This document shows positions 57,885-64,000 of a DNA stretch of 64,000 bases, piece by piece. The notes under the pieces are model-generated. The model saw only the letters and a list, made by a program, of their open reading frames with translations. It did no database searches and was not told the DNA's origin. A program made the position numbers and the translations under genes. The stretch comes from Phlebiopsis flavidoalba (Eukaryota; Basidiomycota; Agaricomycetes; Polyporales; Phanerochaetaceae). The stretch spans positions 62,001 to 126,000 of the forward strand of contig JAOCPU010000036.1 in assembly GCA_035772785.1 (NCBI GenBank), given 5' to 3'. Position 1 is the stretch's first letter, and every line of letters starts with the position of its first letter.

Positions 57885-60144
57885 TCAGGCGTGCCTGGCG
57901 GCTTGTCCCTGCGCTCGAATAAAGCCGCGGATTTTTGGGTGGCCCTCGAGCGTCTTGCCGAAGAAACACCGCTTGGCGGCGCTCTACACCAAGAGCACGG
58001 GACATAACGCCAATTGTATTCGCGTCAAGTGAGCACATACTCGTAACAATTCGGGCCCTGTGACGCAAAGGCCGGTGTGATAGATATCCTGCAGCACGCC
58101 ACGCATGAATGAAACCCGCCGCGGGCCCATGAGAGGACCGAAAACGCGCGAAACCGCACCTTTCCTCCGACTCTTCATCCTGTTCTTCTCCAGCTCCCCC
58201 CCAGAGGCGTATCTGATCCTGGACCGTGACGGGAAGCAGCGGTTTCTATGAATGAAAGTGATGAATGAAAGGGTCAAACACAACGGAGGAGCCGAACAGG
58301 CTCACGTTTCCTTAAGTGCGCATCTGTGGATGCGCATGTGTCGTGAGATAGCTGATAATCTGTTCAACAGTCAGGTGATCCGATGATGACATTACAGCAG
58401 CCACCGTCTTCGGGCCGTCATCCCGCATACAGAACCTGGTCAGCTGTTGATCCCGTTTTCGCGAGGGCCTTTTTCACGCTTCTCGCGCGTAATGGCCGGG
58501 CGACGACCAGGTTTGGGAAAACCGCGACTTTAGGCTCACGAACAAATTTCAGAACCGTCTGTCCCTGCAGCGGGTTGTCTGGCACACGCACAGCAACATA
58601 TGAGAAAGACTGCGCGCGTGAAAACGAGGCATACGAGTGCTACCTGTGTAGGCGTAGAGCCGGTAATTCGTCTCGAGGATAATGAACCCCTGTGTCTGCG
58701 CACATCTACGGTACGCCGCCAGCCCCGGCGGCCGTCGGCAGCGGGGGGCGACGACGACGTCCAGGTCAAGGCTACGTGGAGGGGGGGTGGCAAGGCGTAA
58801 CGTCGGACACAGAAGCGCTTCGACGAGGCCTGTGATCATAGACAAGTGAGCTCCTCCACATCAGAACGTCCCGCAGGACAATGGGAAGGGGCGTGCGTAC
58901 TTTACGTTGCCAGATGATGCCGTAATCCCGGAGATCCTCGAGCATCGCAGTTTGAGTTGGGCTCAGGTGTTCAACGGAATATTCCTTGCGGGCAGCCTTC
59001 TCAGCCCTTGCCCGCCCCATTCAGACACAGAAGCACGGACATACCCGGCCCCAATTCCATCGTAGAAACCATGAACAGGAAACTGAGCACTTCGACGAGG
59101 TCCATTTGTCGCTCCTGATGACACGCACGAATCAATTCCGCGGGGCGGGAGGCAGGTGGGCCACCACGGACCTCGACCATATGCAGGTACTGCAGCAGCA
59201 ATTCCCCAGAGTTGCGCATGCGGCGAGTGAAGCAGGAACTGGAATCCCGACGAGACGTAATCTGCAGGGACCCGCCGCTTCGGGGCGTCCGCGCGGGGTT
59301 AGGAAGTGTTCGGCGACCCAGAGGCCCGGCATGCTCATCTGGACGTTGGCCATGAGGCCACTGCGCTGGAGCAGAAACAGCACGCCCTGCGCCGAACGGC
59401 CGCGTCGGGTTGCGCCCCGTGCCGGAGGACACCATGTAGTGCAGGAGGTATGGTCTGTAAATCGGGTCGCTGCTCAGCCGCGAGGCGTGCATGGACACTG
59501 CAGAGGGGCCGCACCTCCCAGGCGTTCGAGGGGCGTATGCGTCCAGGGTCTCAATGGACGGCGGAGAATGGCCCCCTCGTCCCTGTTCGCGGGCACTCCG
59601 AAGCTCCCACTACTTCCGCTGCGGGGGCATAAGCGACATCAGGGCGGCAGGGCGTGGCTGCTTACCGCCAACGATGGCATGTCGCAGGCCCGTCTTCAGG
59701 GTGGGATTCAGCGCCAGCTTCACGGTCGACTGGGGCAGGATGTGCAGGCGTGATAATATTGACAGCGAGTGGTCGTACGCCCTAGAACAGGGGACACATG
59801 AATCGGCGACGTCAATGGGTACGTAGTGGCATACTGTCTCGACTCTTGCGGCACCCAGGCCCCCATCGTCGCGCGGCGAGGTTAGGGATGGACGACTCCA
59901 GCCACAGGAGGTTCATCACAATCTGCCTCTCGAGCGGGTTCCCCAAGAGCCTGCGACTTGTGAACGGTCGATTAGTAGTCAGCCGAGGCGCAAGCAGGGC
60001 AGATTAGTGTAGGAAATTGTCACCGGAAAATCGACAGACATGAGGACGGGCGTTGATAGAGGCGTGTCAATGTGTTCTGCGATTGCGACTGCAGGAAGGC
60101 GAGCAGCAGGTGAGAAGGCTATTGTCAGAGGAGACGGCAACCAT
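57885..60144 (-). CDS. TFB2: TFIIH core subunit TFB2 (p52)
   Basis: TFB2 anchors and stimulates the XPB/Ssl2 ATPase in TFIIH, used in transcription start and nucleotide excision repair. The start MVAVSSDNSLLT at 60144 is followed by LLLAFLQSQSQNTLTRLYQR, PSSCLSIFR, intron, LLGNPLERQIVMNLLWLESS; AYDHSLSILSRLHILPQSTV, then KLALNPTLKTGLRHAIVGG; LHYMVSSGTG; ANVQMSMPGLWVAEHFL (frame-broken) to SRRDSSSCF-type reading; LLQYLHMVE and RQMDLVEVLSFLFMVSTMEL; YSVEHLSPTQTAMLEDLRDY, GIIWQRK; GFIILETNYRLYAYT; FPNLVV and SVKKALAKTGSTADQ, intron, IISYLTTHAHPQMR; PLLPVTVQDQIRLW; AAKRCFFGKTLEGHPKIRGF and IRAQGQAARHA with TGA at 57885-57887. All family blocks are present in order across many short introns. Single-base indels are frequent. 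Confidence 0.93.
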
Positions 60145-60653
60145 AGTCGGTGCGCTGCGCAGAGCTGATCACGTAACCGAGGACGGTTGGAATATGTTGT
60201 GCCTTCTCAAACGGCGGCGCGAGCTCCCGGACGAGGCAGGAGGGGTGTTGTGTTGCACCGATGCTTGAGTCTAAATTTGACGGCGCGGGTGATGGAATGT
60301 CCCAGAGCGGCGGGCCAGGCACTCTCGGGGACGTGCTCGACGACGACGAGGGGCAGAAAACTAGGCAGTCGCAGCTCAACCAACGAAAACGTGGAAAAAG
60401 AATATCCCCAAACGGCCCGCTGACCTTCTCGCGGGACGGGTGGGCGCAAGTAAGAACAAAGACAGGCTGTCAACGCGCGCAGGGTCGGCGGCCTCTCCCA
60501 CGTGGCTCAATCACGTTATTGCATATTTGGCGCGTACGCGTCGCGCCTGCACACTGACTGCTTGCGTAGTTCGCGTTCCTGTGTGAGACCACATTATTTG
60601 GCTCCGTCGTACCATCGCTGCAGCACACCGACGTTGGCCTCGCGCTCAAAGTC
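60145..60653. promoter_or_regulatory. bidirectional promoter region between TFB2 and NAS6
   Basis: 509 bp separate the start codons of TFB2 (minus) and NAS6 (plus), which are transcribed away from each other. Open frames in this stretch have no conserved content. It must hold promoters and leaders for both genes; I see no site I can name. Confidence 0.55.
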
Positions 60654-61949
60654 ATGTCAACTCTAACCGTACACACCGCCGCCCTGAATTGTGCGTTACT
60701 TCGGCTCAGGCTCTTCGCACCGGCTCCGTAGCTGAATCAACACACTCCACCCGCGCAGGTCAGGCAGGCCTTGTGCGCTCTCTTCTCACTCAGGACCCGA
60801 AACTGCTCAATGCGAAGGATGTGGTGAGTAATCTATCATCGTCTATATTCCGCATCCTCGACAGTTCGTGCCTGACAGGATGGTCGCACTGCGCTCCATT
60901 GGGCGGCGACCTCTGGATCGCTGGAGATTGTTCGATACCTGCTCGATCAGTAAGGCCGAAGTCGATGTCCAGGACAATGCTGGTTGGACTGCCCTCCACA
61001 TCGCCTGTTGAGTGCACATGCGGCCCGTGACAAAGCTGTACATTCCACTAACACCCGCCAATGTCCTCCAGCGAGCGCAGGGCACGAAGAGATTGTCCGC
61101 GAGCTGCTCGGGGCGGGCGCCGACGTCAAGAAGACTAACGACAAAGGCCTCACCGCGCTGTTAGTCTTCACTACAAATTTCTCTCCTGTGAATTGGTATT
61201 ATTAACACTGGGGTCACAAGGCATTACGCCGCATCGAAATCCCGTGTCGATGTCCGTGATCCGTGGACCTTCACTTGTATTGGTATTGCTGACTGGATTC
61301 CTTACAGATAGGAAGATGCTGTATTGCTGAGGGTGCGGCCTGTCACCATGGCGAGAGGCGCTGATGTTCGTGTGCTATATACTTCATCTGGCAGTCCTAC
61401 AACCTCTGCTTACCGAACGTCTTTGTTCTCAACTCCCACACTAGATCAATGCGCGAGATAAAGCTAACCAAGTCCCCCTGTACGTCATAGACCTCTCGAG
61501 CCGAAGCGTCTGTACCTGTGCTGATGACGGCTACGCAGGCATCGGGCTGCCACGACGGGTTCTACCGGATTCATCAATATCCTTCTTCACCCGTTGGAAG
61601 GTTCTCCAAAGACACGTCTCAACCCGGCGGACAGAATAGGTGCGAAAGGCCCGCACTGGCACGCAGGCTGAGAAAATTCTAACGAATGCGTTCGCCAAAG
61701 GCAACACGCCCCTTTCACCTGGCCATGGAATCTGCGCACGCAGAAGCCGCCTGCCTGCTGATTGAAGCCGGCGCGGACCGAACAAGAGTAAGTTCATTCA
61801 GATTGATTCTCTTAATCGTCCGTCACACATCGGCTTCGTCCTGTAGGAGAACCTGGACGGCGAGACCCCCGAAGCTCTGGAAGGCGTCGGCGGACAGGAG
61901 CAGAGACGAGCACGCTCGTACGTCGTAGAAAAGATGCGGACGTCCGTGA
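60654..61949 (+). CDS. NAS6: 26S proteasome assembly chaperone NAS6 / gankyrin (ankyrin repeats)
   Basis: NAS6 binds the C-domain of the Rpt3 ATPase and delays assembly of the regulatory particle with the core. The start MSTLTVHTAALN at 60654 is followed by a GTGCGT intron and GQAGLVRSLLTQDPKLLNAK D. Ankyrin repeats follow: DGRTALHWA-type reading, SLEIVRYLLDQ, VDVQDNAGWTALHIA; intron; ASAGHEEIVRELLGAGADVK then KTNDKGLTAL; intron; HYAASKSR; GRMLI-type reading, then INARDKANQVPL; STGCTGFYRI-type reading; GNTPLHLAMESAHAEAACLL, IEAGADRT; intron; ENLDGETPEALEGVGGQEQR, RARSYVVEKCGRP with TGA at 61947-61949 after one indel. About 235 residues in roughly six to seven repeats, matching the family. Confidence 0.9.
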
Positions 61950-64000
61950 GAGGCCCAGGCTCTCATAAGCACGACTCGGGCATTCCGACTGGCGTCCGCC
62001 GCGGTCCGAGGACCAGTGCATGAAGTGTGCAACAGTGTATTATGATTACAATGAAGCGGCATCTAGAGGGAAGACGTACAAAGCTATTGAGCGCGTCGGC
62101 GGAACAACGCCCATCGTTCAGAACGAACACCGATGATACCATAGCACCCGTTGCAGCAGTCTCCAAGCAGGAAACGCACTCCTCTTGGCGGAGAAGTGAT
62201 CCAGAGTATAGCCAGGTGTGTGAACGTATTGTCCCATGTCAAGTGACAGAATTACTCGTTCGGTAATGCCGCTGGCCAGAGAGGGACATTAGAGTGCAAC
62301 AGGCAGGCGCCTGCGCCGTCAGCCGGCAATTGAGACCTGAGCATATGCCGAGTATGTCTTCCAAGCGGTGTGTGATGCGAGCACTGTACGATGCCTCGTT
62401 TTAAGCGCATCTTGGGGGGATGCAACTCTACAGACACCGGACGGGTGCGCCCTGCACATCAAGACGGCTGCTGAGGACCCCCCTTCTGGCTCCACGGCTT
62501 AGTTGAGCAGCCTCCCTCGTGGGCGAGTGACCCTCCACCATTCCCGCTGTCAGCACCCTGTGCCAGAGCGATTCCAAGCGGTGCGTTTTCTGCAATCCTG
62601 CGATCAATGATTGGCAGCCGCCGGGCTGGGTTCGTCCCTCGTGTGCCTTCCATGTCAAAGTCCCAACGTCCGCGGTCTCAGCCAACAGGCCAGCTCCGAG
62701 CAGGACCACTCACACCCCTGCGCGGAGTCGGACACGCAGACGGCCGGGTGCCATACGTACGGGGGTTGTGTTGTGTGTACTACAAATTCATTGTCGTGTC
62801 TAGTGGACAGCGTAGTGCCTGCCAGTGGAGATTGCACCGTCGGCCATGCCAGGGCGCGCCTCGCCGATTCCCAGCAAAGCAGGGCCCGGGCCGTTCACGC
62901 GTTCGCAGGCGGCACCAGCTGGCCACCCATGCGAGGCGGCCCGCGTCCCGCACCGCCGCGGTGCGAACCTGCGAACCCGAATGAGGGGACGTCAGGTCGA
63001 CCCGGGCGTCGATGGGGCCATCGGGAGGGTGCGTCTTCGCCTCCACTGGACAGGCTGCCCACCCCAGCAGAAGCGTCGGTGAGCCCAGCACGCCGGCGCA
63101 AACCACAAGCCTCGACAGATGCAAATAACCACCAATGGTGGCACCGGCCTGCCTCTTTTATCCACACCGCCATGGCTCACTCGGATCGGGCATCTGCACT
63201 AACCCTCCCGGCTGTAGCCCGTGTGTCGCTGCCACCCAATAAGCACCGGTGCGGGGGGTCTGATGGCGGATCCGCACAGACCTTCCTCATAAGTCTTAAT
63301 GGAATGTGTGCCGACTATATCCGCAGTCGCACCCGCCTCTCCACTAATCCAATTCAGTAACCTGCTCGGCTAATTCGCGACGTGCTGCAGCGCGTGTGAT
63401 ATCTACACGGGTCGCGAGCTCGTTAGCCGCGGGAGGAAGTCATCGGGATGGCCCTCAAGGACATGTGGTGACTTCCCAATCGGTCACGAGAGCTGTCAAT
63501 TAGAGCAAGTCAGCGCACCGACATTCAGTCACAGGAACCTAGGGGCAGATGAGGATATCCTACCTTCGTCAAGGCTATCTAGGTGCGCCATCTCGTCTTC
63601 GAGTTAGCTCAAAAGTCGTAGAGCTGTACATTGGCCGCAATTCAGCTCTTCGCGACGACGCTTTGGGGATGGGGATGAAGCCCTAGTCCATTTAATTTAG
63701 TCATGATTTGAAATCGTATATGTCAAAAACAAACCTTCTGAATCGAATATCTAAGAAGAACCTGGGCGGGTTTGTTGTTGTACTTCTCATGCTAGGCTTG
63801 TGCATTAGAGGGGCTGCCGGAACCGGAGCCCGCGCTACTAGTGGTCCCCAGGCCTGGCCACAGGTCAGATTGGCGATGAGCTGGCAGGCGCAATAGAGCA
63901 ATCGCTGGATTACCTCCAAAGCTATGTCCGGCGTGTTTCTCACACATGCCGACGATGTCCCCCCCGGTGCGGGTCATGAAAGGATGGAGATCCACCTGCA
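61950..64000. other. right end, unassigned
   Basis: The 249-residue plus-strand frame at 62611-63360 is Pro/Arg/Ser-rich, has no recognisable domain and is opposed by equally open minus frames, so I do not call it. Near 63.7-64.0 kb a minus-strand reading (DIALEVIQRLLYCACQLIAN and following) could be the 3' part of a gene that continues beyond the window. Confidence 0.35.

Noticed and set aside
62611..63360. 249-residue plus-strand frame
   Set aside because: Pro/Arg/Ser composition, opposed by equally open frames, no domain.
1..64000. CRISPR arrays, rRNA genes, retrotransposon polyprotein or DNA transposase
   Set aside because: No regular direct repeats, no rRNA core sequences, and no reverse transcriptase, integrase or transposase motif was seen on either strand.

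Overview
The window looks like nuclear DNA of a filamentous basidiomycete, most probably an Agaricomycete. The evidence is: genes cut by many short introns (about 50-70 bp, GTRNGT...YAG); a fungal type I fatty acid synthase in which the beta and alpha chains are one polypeptide; a DUF6534 seven-helix protein of the kind expanded in Agaricomycetes; and an aquaporin with the NPN/NTA motifs seen in basidiomycetes. Almost every recognisable gene also carries single-base insertions or deletions that break the frame while the protein on both sides stays conserved. This affects unrelated housekeeping genes alike, so I read it as uncorrected long-read assembly error rather than a field of pseudogenes. 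Exon ends, starts and stops below are therefore often reconstructed by homology, and gene spans include introns.

Layout. 1.36-3.33 kb: DBP5 mRNA-export helicase (-). 3.3-6.6 kb: mostly unassigned, with an AT-rich block and a perfect 15-bp inverted repeat. 6.6-20.0 kb: the large fatty acid synthase gene (-). 20.0-23.7 kb: FAS upstream region and an unrecognised, probably spliced minus-strand gene. 23.8-26.0 kb: cofactor-independent phosphoglycerate mutase (-). 26.4-28.7 kb: FLVCR-like major facilitator transporter (-). 31.0-33.1 kb: DUF6534 membrane protein (-). 34.5-38.0 kb: two hypothetical genes. 38.2-39.5 kb: ABHD11/IMO32-type mitochondrial hydrolase (-). 41.4-42.6 kb: aquaporin (-). 44.3-44.6 kb: a tiny cysteine-rich CYSTM-like protein (-). 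45.13-45.23 kb: tRNA-Trp with intron (-). 45.3-46.6 kb: TSC13 enoyl-CoA reductase (+). 46.7-48.0 kb: probable membrane protein (-). 48.5-50.4 kb: GET4 (+). 50.4-57.9 kb: very GC-rich and largely unassigned, with a few coding-like stretches. 57.9-60.1 kb: TFB2/p52 of TFIIH (-). 60.7-61.9 kb: NAS6/gankyrin (+), head to head with TFB2. 62-64 kb: unassigned.

Functionally this is a core-genome neighbourhood: mRNA export and transcription/repair (DBP5, TFB2), proteasome assembly (NAS6), tail-anchored protein insertion (GET4), lipid synthesis (FAS makes acyl chains; TSC13 acts in their elongation), glycolysis (phosphoglycerate mutase) and membrane transport. I found no CRISPR array, rRNA, insertion sequence or convincing transposon, and no clear new multi-gene system. 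The least explained items are the small membrane-anchor-like protein, the DUF6534 protein and several coding-looking stretches without a recognisable family.
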